Below are positions 17,066 to 26,666 of a stretch of 64,000 bases of DNA, piece after piece. The position numbers and the translations under genes are program-made. The notes under the pieces were generated by a model. That model ran no database searches, was not told where the DNA came from, and saw nothing but the letters and a program-made list of their open reading frames with translations. The stretch's first letter is position 1; each line of letters begins with the position of its first letter. This stretch comes from Betaproteobacteria bacterium (lineage in GTDB: Bacteria; Pseudomonadota; Gammaproteobacteria; Burkholderiales; Usitatibacteraceae), in NCBI GenBank assembly GCA_016720925.1, contig JADKJR010000005.1, positions 1-64,000 on the forward strand, written 5' to 3'.

Positions 17066-17872
17066 ATGAACCAGCGTGACCCACACATGCCAATTGCCGA
17101 TGTACAAAGTTCGGCGGACACCCGCGAGCTTTCCATCGACCGCGTTGGCATCCGGTCGCTGCGCCATCCGATCCGCATTCAATCCGAGACCGGTGCGATC
17201 AGTCATTCTGTTGCCACGTTCAACATGAACGTACGTCTTGACCATAGCGTCAAGGGCACGCATATGTCGCGCTTTGTCGAAATACTCGAAACCAACCCCG
17301 AGCCGTTCTCGGCGAACTCTCTGGCTGGGTTGCTCGAACGCATGGTGGCGCGCCTGGAAGTATCCGAGGGCCGCATCGAAATGGAGTTTCCGTTTTTCAT
17401 TGAAAAGACGGCGCCCATCTCGGGCGTGAAATCGCTACTGGACTACGAAGTCACGCTCGCGGGGGAAATAAAGGACGGCGTGACGCGTAGCACCACGAAA
17501 GTGGTCGTACCCGTGACCAGCCTGTGTCCGTGTTCGAAGGAAATTTCAGCGTACGGCGCGCACAACCAGCGCTCGCACATCACAATTTCGGTATGCGGCA
17601 CGGTGCCGATTGCCATTGAAGACGTGGTGCGCCTTGCGGAAGAACAGGCGTCGTGTGAACTCTATGGGATATTGAAGCGTCCCGACGAAAAATACGTGAC
17701 CGAACGCGCATATGACAATCCGAAATTCGTCGAGGACCTGGTCCGCGACGTGGCGGCCGTGCTCAACGCCGATTCGCGCGTAGAGACCTATTTTGTGGAA
17801 TCGGAGAACTTCGAATCCATACACAATCATAGTGCCTACGCGATGATTGAGTGCGACAAGACCAAGCAATAG
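17066..17872 (+). CDS. folE2: GTP cyclohydrolase FolE2 (type IB)
   Basis: The 268-residue product makes 7,8-dihydroneopterin triphosphate from GTP, the first step of folate synthesis, using the type IB fold that can work with metals other than zinc. The family motif around the metal-binding Cys is seen in VTSLCPCSKEISAYGAHNQR, and the glutamate-containing VESENFESIHNHSAY near the C-terminus is also conserved. The start at 17066 (MNQRDPHMPI) is preferred to the GTG at 17048; the ribosome-binding site (AGAAAGAC) is modest. No folE1 is seen in this window. Many FolE2 genes are controlled by zinc, but I see no clear Zur box here. Confidence 0.93.
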   Translation: MNQRDPHMPIADVQSSADTRELSIDRVGIRSLRHPIRIQSETGAISHSVATFNMNVRLDHSVKGTHMSRFVEILETNPEPFSANSLAGLLERMVARLEVSEGRIEMEFPFFIEKTAPISGVKSLLDYEVTLAGEIKDGVTRSTTKVVVPVTSLCPCSKEISAYGAHNQRSHITISVCGTVPIAIEDVVRLAEEQASCELYGILKRPDEKYVTERAYDNPKFVEDLVRDVAAVLNADSRVETYFVESENFESIHNHSAYAMIECDKTKQ

Positions 17873-17892
17873 CCTGACTTCATTTCCCAAAC

Positions 17893-17920
17893 AAAAAAGC
17901 CTCGGCATCCGGGGCTTTCT
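17893..17920. terminator. Bidirectional terminator between folE2 and the retropepsin gene
   Basis: AAGCCTCGG-CAT-CCGGGGCTT forms a 9-bp stem flanked by an A run on the left and TTTCTT on the right, so it can end transcription of folE2 (+) and of the convergent protease gene (-). Confidence 0.75.
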
Positions 17921-17933
17921 TGTCTCGGTCAAC

Positions 17934-18572
17934 CTAGAAACGCTTGGTCAGCACCAGATTCGCGCCATCGCGCTTCATGTCCGTTCGGCTCAGGAAGCTC
18001 ATTCCAAGCAATGCGATATCCAGCCCGCTTTCCAGCACCGTCGCATCGATCTGATATAGCGTGATATCACCGACCGTCATGCTGTCCAGCTTCACCCGAA
18101 ATGCGGCGGACGGACCATTCGCGGTCTGAACAAATCCACGCTGGCCTTTCAGGTAGTCAATTCCCGCCGACCTCGCGAATGCGGCCGGGAGCGAAACGGT
18201 TGTCGCGCCGGTATCGATCAGGAAGCGCGTAGTCTTGCCGTTCACCTGACCGGCTGTCCAATGGTGCCCCTGGCCGTCGGCGGATATCGCCAAGACTGAT
18301 CCTGCTTTTCCGGAAGCGGGTACAAAGTGCTGCCCCAGTTCCAGCGTCTGTTTCTTTCCCTCGATATCGAACACGGCGCTATCCGATGCCGTCGTGATCA
18401 AGGTCACACCCTCCGGCGTTTTCTGCCCGGCGGAAAGGGTGCGCGGGTCCTGACCATTGATCACCACCACGGCCTTTCCCGGGAATAACCCGACAAGCGT
18501 CACGCTCACCGCCCAAGTGGTACTGCTCGCGAACCCAAGGCACAACATCAAAGCGCGCGTAAAATGCCGCAT
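17934..18572 (-). CDS. Retropepsin-like aspartic protease (TIGR02281 type)
   Basis: A 212-residue exported protein with a signal peptide (ALMLCLGFASSTTWAVS) and a single retroviral-type aspartic protease domain: active-site triad in FLIDTGATTVSLPAAFA, hydrophobic-Gly partner in DIALLGMSFLSRTDM. One domain per chain implies a homodimer. The substrate is unknown; bacterial members are periplasmic or membrane-anchored. The start at 18572 (MRHFTRALML) is chosen because it opens the signal peptide; longer starts at 18605 and 18620 overlap the divergent amidotransferase gene. Confidence 0.85.
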   Translation of the reverse strand: MRHFTRALMLCLGFASSTTWAVSVTLVGLFPGKAVVVINGQDPRTLSAGQKTPEGVTLITTASDSAVFDIEGKKQTLELGQHFVPASGKAGSVLAISADGQGHHWTAGQVNGKTTRFLIDTGATTVSLPAAFARSAGIDYLKGQRGFVQTANGPSAAFRVKLDSMTVGDITLYQIDATVLESGLDIALLGMSFLSRTDMKRDGANLVLTKRF

Positions 18573-18603
18573 CGCACTGCGTCCGCATGCCTGCCCGCAC
18601 ACC

Positions 18604-19317
18604 ATGAAACCTGTTGCCATATTCCGCTTTTCCTCCGACGATGGTCCCGGCTATTTTGCCAGCTTTCTGGATCGCCATTCGATTCCCTGGACGCAATACA
18701 ATCTTGACGAGGGCGCCGCGCTGCCGGCAAACCTTGACAGCTTTTCCGGGCTCGTGCTGATGGGCGGGCCGATGAGCGTCAACGATAATCTGCCGTGGAT
18801 CGCGCCGGTCCTCGCATTGATACGCCGCGCGATCGCGGACAACCTTCCCTGCATCGGTCATTGCCTCGGTGGGCAATTGATGTCGAAGGCGCTCGGGGGA
18901 GAAGTCACGAAAAATCCCGTCAAGGAAATCGGCTGGAATCCTCTGCTGGCTGAAAACAACGCTGTCGCACGGCGATGGCTGGGAGACGACATCACCGACC
19001 ATCCGCATTTCACGACATTTCAATGGCACGGCGAGACGTTTACGTTGCCGGATTGCGCGACGCGGATACTGAGCGCCGATGCTTGTCGCGAGCAGGCGTT
19101 TGTCATCGGCAATTCTCTGGGCATGCAGAGTCATGTCGAAATGACCGCCGCGATGATCGAAGAATGGTGCGGCGATTGGGAGGCGGAAAATGTCGATGCT
19201 TCCGCGAGCGTGCAGCGGCCGGAAGAAATGCGCGAGGCGATGCAAGAAAAACTGCGCGCGCTCAATAACCTGGCCGACCGTCTCTATCGACGTTGGATCA
19301 CTGGCCTGACGGTGTAA
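18604..19317 (+). CDS. Class I glutamine amidotransferase-like protein
   Basis: A 237-residue stand-alone GATase1 domain. The nucleophile elbow is CIGHCLGGQLM (Cys about 87), the oxyanion strand GLVLMGGPMSVND, and the second/third triad residues are the His and Glu of MQSHVEMT. These proteins are related to the glutaminase domain of GMP synthetase and hydrolyse glutamine or gamma-glutamyl compounds; the acceptor cannot be named. It is divergent from the retropepsin gene with overlapping upstream regions (its ATG at 18604 overlaps a potential start of that gene). Confidence 0.85.
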   Translation: MKPVAIFRFSSDDGPGYFASFLDRHSIPWTQYNLDEGAALPANLDSFSGLVLMGGPMSVNDNLPWIAPVLALIRRAIADNLPCIGHCLGGQLMSKALGGEVTKNPVKEIGWNPLLAENNAVARRWLGDDITDHPHFTTFQWHGETFTLPDCATRILSADACREQAFVIGNSLGMQSHVEMTAAMIEEWCGDWEAENVDASASVQRPEEMREAMQEKLRALNNLADRLYRRWITGLTV

Positions 19318-19327
19318 TTAGAGAGAT

Positions 19328-19368
19328 AAACTCAAGCACTGACGAGGCTTCCCTGGCGTTTCAGGCCG
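19328..19368 (+). repeat. Dispersed palindromic repeat, copy 3 (left arm only)
   Basis: AAACTCAAGCACTGACGAGG and the following TTTCAGGCC match the left arm of the family, but no right arm is found downstream, so this copy is truncated. It lies between the convergent amidotransferase and yajQ genes. Confidence 0.6.
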
Positions 19369-19379
19369 GAGAGCCCCTT

Positions 19380-19402
19380 AAAATGGCGATCTACACCATT
19401 TT
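19380..19402. terminator. Possible terminator hairpin between convergent genes
   Basis: AAAATGG-CGATCTACA-CCATTTT is a perfect 7-bp inverted repeat with A and T ends in the gap between the amidotransferase (+) and yajQ (-). The stem is AT-rich, so it would be a weak terminator. Confidence 0.35.
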
Positions 19403-19415
19403 GCGCTATGAAAAC

Positions 19416-19901
19416 CTAGTCGCGGAAGTTGTTGAACTGCAACGGCACTTCATCAACCTTCGCTTTGCATAGCGCGATCGCCGCCTGCAGATCGTCGCGC
19501 TTGGCGCCCTGCACGCGCACGCTCTCGCCCTGAATCGATGCCGTCACCTTGATCTTGGCATCCTTGATGTGCTTGACGATTTTCTTGGCGAGTTCGATCT
19601 CGATGCCGTTGCGGACATTGATGATTTGTTTCACTTTGTCGCCACCAATTTTTTCCCGGTTTTTCTCGTCCAGCATTCGTACGTCGACGCTACGCTTGGC
19701 CATCTTGTTCAACAACACGTCCTTGACCTGCCCGAGTTTGAAATCATCGTCCGCGTAAAGCGTGAGTTCCAGTTCGCTCTGCTCGATGCGTGAGTCGGAT
19801 CCCTTGAAGTCAAAGCGCGTCGAGATTTCCTTATTGGCTTGCTCGACGGCATTCTTGAGTTCGACTTTGTTGACTTCGGAAGCGATATCGAATGAGGGCA
19901 T
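19416..19901 (-). CDS. yajQ: YajQ-family nucleotide-binding protein
   Basis: The 161-residue protein is a full-length YajQ: MPSFDIASEVNKVELKNAVEQ at the start and the conserved STRFDFKG and KVTASIQGESVRVQGAKRDDLQ blocks, forming two ferredoxin-like domains. YajQ-type proteins bind cyclic di-GMP in Xanthomonas and Pseudomonas and have also been described as nucleic-acid binding; the role here is not known. The start at 19901 has AGGTTCC upstream. It lies 76 bp downstream of argG on the same strand. Confidence 0.93.
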   Translation of the reverse strand: MPSFDIASEVNKVELKNAVEQANKEISTRFDFKGSDSRIEQSELELTLYADDDFKLGQVKDVLLNKMAKRSVDVRMLDEKNREKIGGDKVKQIINVRNGIEIELAKKIVKHIKDAKIKVTASIQGESVRVQGAKRDDLQAAIALCKAKVDEVPLQFNNFRD

Positions 19902-19977
19902 GTTGGAACCTGTAGGTTATTTGCGGCCGGTGGCAGGACCGGCCGCGTGGTTTGAGACTTTGACTTGGGCTGCAGTC

Positions 19978-21252
19978 TTACGCGTCACCTTTCGGCTCGC
20001 GCTTGCCTTGCTTGACGCTTTTCTTGCGCAACGCGGCCTTGTTGCCCGCAATACGCATGCGTAGCGCATTGAGCTTGATAAAGCCTGCTGCATCGGCCTG
20101 ATTGTATGCGCCGCCGTCGTCTTCAAAAGTGGAGATGGTTTGGTCGAACAGGGAATCGGTTTTCGATTCGCGGCTCACCACCAGCACGGTACCTTTATAG
20201 AGTTTCAGTTTCACCGTGCCGTTGACCGTCTTTTGCGATTCGTCAATCAAGCCCTGCAGCAGTTGCCGCTCAGGCGAGAACCAGTAACCGTTGTAGATCA
20301 TGCGACCGTAACGCGGCATCAGGTCATCTTTCAGCGCCAGCACTTCGCGATCCATGGTGATCGATTCCATCGCACGATGCCCGCGCAGCATGATGGTGCC
20401 GCCGGGCGTCTCGTAGCAGCCGCGTGATTTCATGCCGACATAGCGGTTTTCAACCATGTCGAGGCGTCCGATACCGTGCTTGCCGCCGAGGCGATTCAAT
20501 TCGGTCAGCACCGTCGCGGGCGAGAGTTTCTTGCCATTGATGCCTACGATATCGCCCAGCTTGTACTCGAGTTCAATGATTTCCGGTTTGTTTGGCGCCT
20601 TCTCCGGTGAAACCGTGATGCGCCACATGCTGTCTTCCGGTTCAAAGGCGGGATCTTCAAGGATGCCACCTTCATACGAAATGTGCAGCAGGTTTGCGTC
20701 CATCGAATATGGTGCGCCGCCCCCTTTGCGTTTCTTGAAATCGACCGGAATCTTGTGCTTGGCCGCGTAGTTCAGCAGTTTCTCGCGCGACAGCAAATCC
20801 CATTCCCGCCACGGTGCAATGATTTTTACATTCGGCATCAGCGCATAGGCGCCCAGCTCGAAACGTACCTGATCATTGCCTTTGCCAGTCGCGCCATGCG
20901 AGACCGCATCGGCACCAGTTTTGCGGGCGATTTCGATCATGTGCTTGGCGATCAGCGGACGCGCAATGGAAGTGCCCAGCAAGTACTCGCCTTCGTATAC
21001 CGTATTGGCACGAAACATCGGGAACACATAATCGCGCACGAATTCTTCGCGCAGGTCTTCGATGAAGATGTTCTGCTTCTTGATACCCATCGCCAGCGCC
21101 TTTTTGCGCGCGGGTTCCACCTCACCGCCCTGGCCGATGTCAGCCGTGAAGGTAATGACTTCACATTGGTAAACATCCTGCAACCACTTCAGGATCACGG
21201 AAGTATCCAGGCCACCCGAATACGCCAGCACCACTTTTTTTACGTCGCTCAT
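19978..21252 (-). CDS. argG: Argininosuccinate synthase
   Basis: A 424-residue ArgG joining citrulline and aspartate with ATP, the seventh step of arginine synthesis. The ATP-pyrophosphatase P-loop is AYSGGLDTSVILKWL (residues 10-24), followed by the conserved GATGKGNDQVRFE and GRHGIGRLD-type segment (here KHGIGRLDMVENRYVG). The C-terminus has a basic extension (KSVKQGKREPKGDA). The start at 21252 is preferred to the TTG at 21264 because AAAGAG lies in front of it. It follows argF by 48 bp on the same strand in an argD-argF-argG series. Confidence 0.96.
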   Translation of the reverse strand: MSDVKKVVLAYSGGLDTSVILKWLQDVYQCEVITFTADIGQGGEVEPARKKALAMGIKKQNIFIEDLREEFVRDYVFPMFRANTVYEGEYLLGTSIARPLIAKHMIEIARKTGADAVSHGATGKGNDQVRFELGAYALMPNVKIIAPWREWDLLSREKLLNYAAKHKIPVDFKKRKGGGAPYSMDANLLHISYEGGILEDPAFEPEDSMWRITVSPEKAPNKPEIIELEYKLGDIVGINGKKLSPATVLTELNRLGGKHGIGRLDMVENRYVGMKSRGCYETPGGTIMLRGHRAMESITMDREVLALKDDLMPRYGRMIYNGYWFSPERQLLQGLIDESQKTVNGTVKLKLYKGTVLVVSRESKTDSLFDQTISTFEDDGGAYNQADAAGFIKLNALRMRIAGNKAALRKKSVKQGKREPKGDA

Positions 21253-21300
21253 ACACTCTTTCAATAGCTAGAAATTAATAAGAATTCTCAACTCGATTCA

Positions 21301-22214
21301 TCACGAATCAATCCGGCCCAACAGCAGAAACTCCATCAACGCTTTCTGCACGTGCAGTCTATTCTCCGCCTCTTCCCACACGACGCTTTGCGGCCCCTCA
21401 AGCACCTCACCGGTTACTTCCTCTCCTCGGTGGGCAGGCAGGCAATGCATGAACAATACATCTCGATCCGCGACAGCCATCATGCCCGCGTCTACCGTAA
21501 AATCGGCGAAAGCGGCCTTGCGCGCGGCGGTCTCGGCCTCGAAACCCATGCTCGTCCAGACATCGGTCGTGACAATATGCGCGCCCTTGGCGGCATCCTG
21601 GGGGTCAGCGAACGTTTCCAGGTGGCCGGCATCGAGCACTTCACCGCGCTGAGACTTCATTTCGTACCCGACCGGCGTGGCCACATTCAGCTTGAAGTCC
21701 AGCACCCGAGCGGCTTCCAGCCACGTGTAGCTCATGTTGTTGGCATCCCCGATCCAGGCGACGGTCTTGCCACTGATCGATCCGCGCTGTTCGACAAATG
21801 TGAAGATATCCGCCAGCACCTGCAGGGATGATATTCGTTGGTCAGCCCATTGATCACGGGAACACGTGAATGTGCCGCGAATCGTTCGACCTTTTCCTGC
21901 TCAAAGGTGCGAATCATCACCAGGTCAACCATGCGCGAAATCACGCGCGCCGTGTCTTCGATTGGCTCAGCGCGGCCGAGTTGCGTCGATTGCGAATCGA
22001 GATTGATTGCCTGACCGCCCAACTGATAAATCCCCGCTTCAAATGAAACGCGGGTTCGCGTCGAACTTTTTTCAAAGACCATCGCCAACATGCGATCAGT
22101 CAACGGCTGATAAGGGATGTAATTCTTGAAGCGATGCTTGAGGATTTTGGTACGGGCGAACAAATGCTCATATTCGTCGCGGGTGAAATCCTTGAATTGT
22201 AGAAAGTGTCTCAT
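21301..22214 (-). CDS. argF: Ornithine carbamoyltransferase, with an apparent frameshift
   Basis: Makes citrulline from ornithine and carbamoyl phosphate. The carbamoyl-phosphate motif SSTRTRVSFE is at about 50-59, and the ornithine-side FMHCLPAHRGEEV is near the C-terminus. The frame breaks between NGLTNEYHPC and VLADIFTFVEQRGSI: the minus strand reads CCCTGCAGGTG where CCCTGCCAGGTG would give HPCQVLADIF, so one base is missing near 21822. Repaired, the protein has 304 residues, normal for the family. Loss of argF while argG and argD stay intact would be odd, so an error in the sequence is the likeliest explanation. It lies 33 bp after argD. Confidence 0.92.
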
Positions 22215-22247
22215 TGGGCTTTTTTCATCACGCGCCTGACAAGTGAA

Positions 22248-23444
22248 CTACGCGGCTGCTTTACTGACTTGGCCAAGAAATGACTTTATCACCGGCACCA
22301 GTCGAGCCACGATTTCCCTTGCCTCGGACTCGTTGATGATCAACGGCGGCAGCAATCTGATCACGCTGTCCTGCGTCACATTGGTGAAGATATCGGACGC
22401 CAACGCCATGTTGACGATTTCACCGCAAGGGCGATCGAGTTCGATACCCATCATCAGACCCATCCCGCGGATCTCCTTGACGCCGGGCACGCCGGCCAGC
22501 GCCTGTTGAAATGCGTCCTTCATGATTCCGCCCATTTTGACCGCGTTGGCAAGCAGACCCTCTTCTTCCATGATTTCCAGCGTACGCAACGCAGCGACCG
22601 ACACCAGCGGTCCACCACCAAAAGTGGTGCCATGATTGCCAGGCTTGAACAGATTGGCGGCAACGCCCTTGGCCAGGCACGCGCCAATCGGCACGCCAGA
22701 ACCCAGTCCTTTCGCCAGCGGCATCACGTCCGGCGTAATTCCCGCCCACTGATGCGCGAACCATTTGCCGGTGCGGCCCATGCCGGACTGCACCTCGTCG
22801 ATCATCAGCAACCATTGCTTTTGCGCGGTCAACTCGCGCAGTCCTTTCAAGTAGTCAGCGCGTGCGGGAACGATGCCGCCTTCGCCCTGCACCACCTCCG
22901 TCAGCACGGCGACCACGTCCTTGTTGTGTTGCGCGATGGCGCGAATCGCCTCAATATCGTTGTACGATACGCGGATAAATCCGGTGACCAGCGGCTCAAA
23001 TCCCGCCTGCGCCTTCCGTGAACCGGTTGCGGCAAGTGTCGCCAACGTACGGCCATGCCATGCGCGTTCCATGACAATGATGTGCGGATTCGCGACGCCG
23101 CGCTGATGGCCATAAAGCCGCGCAAGCTTGATCGCGCATTCGTTGGCTTCTGATCCAGAATTGCCAAAGAACACGTTGTCCATGTCGGCCAGCGCACAGA
23201 GCTTGTCCGCCAGCGCGGCCTGCTCGGGAATGTTCACCAGATTCGAGGTATGAATAATTTTCCCTGCCTGTTCGGCGATGGCTTTCACCAGCTTTGGATG
23301 GGCATGCCCGAGTCCGGAAACGGCAATCCCTGCCAGCGCGTCGAGCATTCGTCGACCGTCGGTCGTGTATAGCCAGGCGCCCTGACCGTGCGTAAATGCG
23401 ACCGGCGCGGGCTTGTAGGTATTCATCTGGTGTGGGGATTGCAT
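22248..23444 (-). CDS. argD: Acetylornithine aminotransferase
   Basis: A 398-residue class III aminotransferase. PLP-binding features are visible: FFGNSGSEANECAIKLAR, DEVQSGMGRTGKWFAH (cofactor Asp and ring contacts) and the Schiff-base lysine in PLAKGLGSGVPIGA, followed by TTFGGGPLVS. It transfers an amino group from glutamate in the fourth step of arginine synthesis and may double in lysine synthesis. It is the first gene of the argD-argF-argG series on the minus strand; a 275-bp gap with the rpsT terminator separates it from rpsT upstream. Confidence 0.95.
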   Translation of the reverse strand: MQSPHQMNTYKPAPVAFTHGQGAWLYTTDGRRMLDALAGIAVSGLGHAHPKLVKAIAEQAGKIIHTSNLVNIPEQAALADKLCALADMDNVFFGNSGSEANECAIKLARLYGHQRGVANPHIIVMERAWHGRTLATLAATGSRKAQAGFEPLVTGFIRVSYNDIEAIRAIAQHNKDVVAVLTEVVQGEGGIVPARADYLKGLRELTAQKQWLLMIDEVQSGMGRTGKWFAHQWAGITPDVMPLAKGLGSGVPIGACLAKGVAANLFKPGNHGTTFGGGPLVSVAALRTLEIMEEEGLLANAVKMGGIMKDAFQQALAGVPGVKEIRGMGLMMGIELDRPCGEIVNMALASDIFTNVTQDSVIRLLPPLIINESEAREIVARLVPVIKSFLGQVSKAAA

Positions 23445-23619
23445 TTGCGTCTCCTAAACCGCGTCCCGTTTGATGAGGGGCGAGACAAAAATGACAACGG
23501 CGGCCCGAAATGGTCGTCGGGGGCCGCCGTATCGTTTCAAGAGGAATAAATATAGGGCAAACGACTGTGCGGTGCAACATCCACGGTCAAGGCATCGACG
23601 TGCACGCACCCGCGGCACA

Positions 23620-23669
23620 AAAGAAAACCGCCAATCTCAAAGCCCGGTTGTCTGGGCACGATTGGCGGT
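23620..23669 (-). terminator. Rho-independent terminator after rpsT
   Basis: Read on the minus strand, ACCGCCAATC and GATTGGCGGT form a 10-bp stem with a 24-base GC-rich loop, followed by TTTTCTTTTG. It lies about 50 bp beyond the rpsT stop and separates rpsT from argD. Confidence 0.8.
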
Positions 23670-23719
23670 ATGTCGTAGGCGGACAATTTGCATTGCCCTC
23701 TAGAGCATGTACGGGTGAC

Positions 23720-24010
23720 TTACGCTTGCGCGGCGGTCTGGCCTTTCGAGCCGATTGCTTTGATCGCAGCGGTCAGACGGCTCTTGTGACGAGCAGCCTT
23801 GTTTTTGTGAATGATGTTCTTGTCGGCGATCGAATCGATCGTCGACGAGGAAGTCTTGTACACCGCTTCTGCCTTGGCCTGGTCGCCAGTGGCAACGGCT
23901 GCCGTCACCTTCTTGATGGCGGTGCGCAATTCGGTGCGCTGCGCCATGTTATGACTGCGTTGCTTGGTTGCCTGGCGGGCACGTTTTGCGGCTTGTTTGG
24001 TATTTGCCAT
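23720..24010 (-). CDS. rpsT: Small ribosomal subunit protein bS20
   Basis: A 96-residue basic protein starting MANTKQAAKRARQATKQRSHN, the classic S20 N-terminus, with DIHKNKAARHKSRL-type sequence (here NIIHKNKAARHKSRLT) in the second half. S20 binds 16S rRNA early in 30S assembly. The start at 24010 fits the family; the frame is open further upstream but that part has no match. It is divergent from murJ, the usual neighbour in betaproteobacteria, and has its own terminator. Confidence 0.97.
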   Translation of the reverse strand: MANTKQAAKRARQATKQRSHNMAQRTELRTAIKKVTAAVATGDQAKAEAVYKTSSSTIDSIADKNIIHKNKAARHKSRLTAAIKAIGSKGQTAAQA

Positions 24011-24133
24011 GATTTTTCCAGATTCTTGCGATGAAATTTGCGGGAAGCCTTGTATTATAGCGCACCACAATTAAAAAGCAAACCCGCTGATTTTGCTCGA
24101 TTTTTACCCCCTTTTCGCCCAATCCTGCCTCCC

Positions 24134-25681
24134 ATGAACTTGCTGAAAGCTGCCGCATCTGTCTCCGCGATGACCTTTTTGTCGCGCATTACGGGGCTGA
24201 TACGCGAGATTATTGGCTTCAACCTGTTTGGTGCGGGCGCCTCCATGGACGCATTTCAGGTTGCCTGGCGCATTCCGAATCTGCTCAGACGCCTGTTTGC
24301 CGAGGGCGCATTCAGTCAAGCCTTTATGCCGGTATTTGCAGAATACAAAGCCAGGGGAAGCGAAACAAACACAAAAATACTCGCCGACCATGTCGCCAGC
24401 TTGCTTGCATTCATATTGTTTATCGTCACCGTTATCGGGGTAATCGCGGCGCCATTGCTCGTCTACCTTACCGCATCAGGTTTTTCGGCCGATGCCGCCA
24501 AGTTTGAGCTCACGGTCCAACTCGTTCGCATTACCTTTCCCTACATCTTTTTTGTCTCGCTCGTGGCGCTTGCCGCAGGCATTCTCAACAGCTTCAGCGC
24601 CTTCAAGGCACCGGCATTCACGCCGGTGTTACTGAATCTCTCCGTCATTGCAGCGGCTATCTGGCTCGCGCCGAGAGTGAATCCACCCATTCTGGCGCTC
24701 GCCATCGGCACTTTGGTCGGTGGAATGGTGCAACTGGTCTTCCAGATTCCGGCTTTGCTACGCATTGGCATGTTGCCGCGCATTTCCTTTTCGTCCTGGC
24801 GTTACAGGAAAGATGACGGGGTGGTACGCATTCTGGGACTGATGGCGCCCGCGATATTGGGCGTCTCGGTTGCGCAGATTTCGTTATTGCTCAACACGCA
24901 GATAGCCTCGTTTCTGCCGACCGGCTCCGTCTCATGGTTGACCGCCGCTGATCGCCTGATGGAGTTTCCTTCCGCCCTGCTTGGCGTGGCACTGGGCACC
25001 GTATTGCTGCCGTCATTGGTAAAAAGTCATACGGCGCAAAATCCGCAGGAATTTTCAAGACTATTGGATTGGGGACTACGCGTCACGCTTTTGCTCACCT
25101 TCCCGGCTGCCCTCGGGCTCGCCTTGCTCGGCACACCACTCATCGCCACGCTATTGCAACATGGGAGATTCACCGCCAATGACGTATTGATGTCACGCGC
25201 CGCGCTCATCGCGTACGCAGTCGGGCTGACCGGCATCATTCTCGTCAAGATCCTCGCGCCCGGCTTTTATGCCCGCCAGAACGTCAAGACGCCGGTGAAG
25301 ATCGGCATCGCAACGCTCGTGATCACGCAGGCATTCAATCTGGCCTTCGTGCCACTTTTTGCGCATGCCGGGCTGGCACTCTCGATCGGGTTGGGTGCTT
25401 GCGTGAACGCCGGCCTGCTGTATTTCTTCATGCGCCAGCAGGGCATTTACACGCCGCAGCCTGAGTGGCTGGTTTTCCTCTTGAAGCTCGCCGTTGCGTT
25501 GTACATGATGGGCGGCGCCCTGTGGTGGGCTTCTGGGACTGAGGCCGAATGGCTGATGCTGGACACGTTGACGAAATGCGTGCGGCTTGCATGGATCATT
25601 GCGCTCGGGGCCACTGTCTATTTCGCGGCGCTCTGGGCGATGGGCATCCGCGTGCGGGATTTCCTGAAAAGCGGTATTTGA
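24134..25681 (+). CDS. murJ: Lipid II flippase MurJ
   Basis: A 515-residue integral membrane protein of the MOP superfamily with about 14 helices. The N-terminus MNLLKAAASVSAMTFLSRIT and the following GLIREIIGFNLFGAGASMDAF are typical for MurJ, which flips lipid II across the inner membrane for peptidoglycan synthesis. The conserved Arg/Asp residues of the first helices are present (SRITG, MDAFQVAWRIPNLLRRLFAEGAFSQ). Its stop overlaps the ribF start (ATGA at 25681), so the two are translationally coupled. Start chosen as the first in-frame ATG that opens this motif. Confidence 0.96.
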   Translation: MNLLKAAASVSAMTFLSRITGLIREIIGFNLFGAGASMDAFQVAWRIPNLLRRLFAEGAFSQAFMPVFAEYKARGSETNTKILADHVASLLAFILFIVTVIGVIAAPLLVYLTASGFSADAAKFELTVQLVRITFPYIFFVSLVALAAGILNSFSAFKAPAFTPVLLNLSVIAAAIWLAPRVNPPILALAIGTLVGGMVQLVFQIPALLRIGMLPRISFSSWRYRKDDGVVRILGLMAPAILGVSVAQISLLLNTQIASFLPTGSVSWLTAADRLMEFPSALLGVALGTVLLPSLVKSHTAQNPQEFSRLLDWGLRVTLLLTFPAALGLALLGTPLIATLLQHGRFTANDVLMSRAALIAYAVGLTGIILVKILAPGFYARQNVKTPVKIGIATLVITQAFNLAFVPLFAHAGLALSIGLGACVNAGLLYFFMRQQGIYTPQPEWLVFLLKLAVALYMMGGALWWASGTEAEWLMLDTLTKCVRLAWIIALGATVYFAALWAMGIRVRDFLKSGI

Positions 25682-26664
25682 TGATCACGTTGAAGCTTAA
25701 CCGCGTCCTCCTCAATGACGTGTCGCCGCTGGCGCTTGCCATCGGCAATTTCGACGGCGTACATCTGGGACATCAGGCGATACTCGCCGCAACCCTTGCC
25801 GCCGCACATGAGCACGGACTCACCCCCGCTGCAATGAGTTTTGAACCGTTGCCACGTGAGTACTTTGGCCGAATTCGCCACGATTCACCGGCTCCACCTG
25901 CCCGCTTGATGAGTTTGAGCGAAAAACTTGCGGCATTTGCGCATGCCGGTATCAAGCTCGCCTTCGTTCCCCGATTCAACGCCGCATTTGCCGGTCAGTC
26001 GCCGGACGCATTCATCGCGCGCCTGGTTGCGATGCGCGTTCAATGGCTGATGGTCGGCGAAGATTTTCGCTTTGGGATGCGGCGCGCGGGTGATGTGGCG
26101 ACGTTACGCACAGCGGGTGATCATTATGGTTTCGTCGTGGAATCGATCGCCGATATTGAAAAGTACGACCGACGCATTTCATCGACAGCGATTCGCGATG
26201 CACTGGCCGGTGGCAATATTCCCGCCGCCAGCGCCATGCTGGGCAAGCCATATCGCATCGTGGGCCGAGTCAAACATGGCAAGAAACTCGGCCGCACCCT
26301 GGGCTTCCCGACCGCCAACGTAACGCTTGGCTATGGCGCGCGACAACGGAATCCCGCCGTCTCCGGCGTGTTTGCAGTAAGATGTCGGCTTGTAACTCGC
26401 GGGCTCGAGGGAGTGGCGGGCAAGGTCGGAACGATTCTTAACGGCGTCGCCAATCTTGGCACCAATCCGGTGGTTTCTTCTGAAAACCGCCATCATCTGG
26501 AAGTCTTCCTCTTCGATTACGCAGGCGATCTCTATGGCCAACGCCTGGAAGTCACCTTCATCGAAAAAATCCGCGACGAACAAAAATTTTCGAGCCTGGA
26601 TGCGCTCGTCACGCAGATGCATGACGATGTTGCGAAGGCAAATACCATTTTTGCGGATGAGTGA
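25681..26664 (+). CDS. ribF: Bifunctional riboflavin kinase / FAD synthetase
   Basis: A 327-residue RibF converting riboflavin to FMN and FAD. The N-terminal nucleotidyltransferase domain carries IGNFDGVHLGHQAIL (about 21-35) and FRFGMRRAGD; the C-terminal flavokinase domain carries GRTLGFPTANV with the essential PTAN. It overlaps murJ by one base and is followed 2 bp later by ileS, giving the widespread murJ-ribF-ileS-lspA string. Confidence 0.96.
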   Translation: MITLKLNRVLLNDVSPLALAIGNFDGVHLGHQAILAATLAAAHEHGLTPAAMSFEPLPREYFGRIRHDSPAPPARLMSLSEKLAAFAHAGIKLAFVPRFNAAFAGQSPDAFIARLVAMRVQWLMVGEDFRFGMRRAGDVATLRTAGDHYGFVVESIADIEKYDRRISSTAIRDALAGGNIPAASAMLGKPYRIVGRVKHGKKLGRTLGFPTANVTLGYGARQRNPAVSGVFAVRCRLVTRGLEGVAGKVGTILNGVANLGTNPVVSSENRHHLEVFLFDYAGDLYGQRLEVTFIEKIRDEQKFSSLDALVTQMHDDVAKANTIFADE

Positions 26665-26666
26665 CG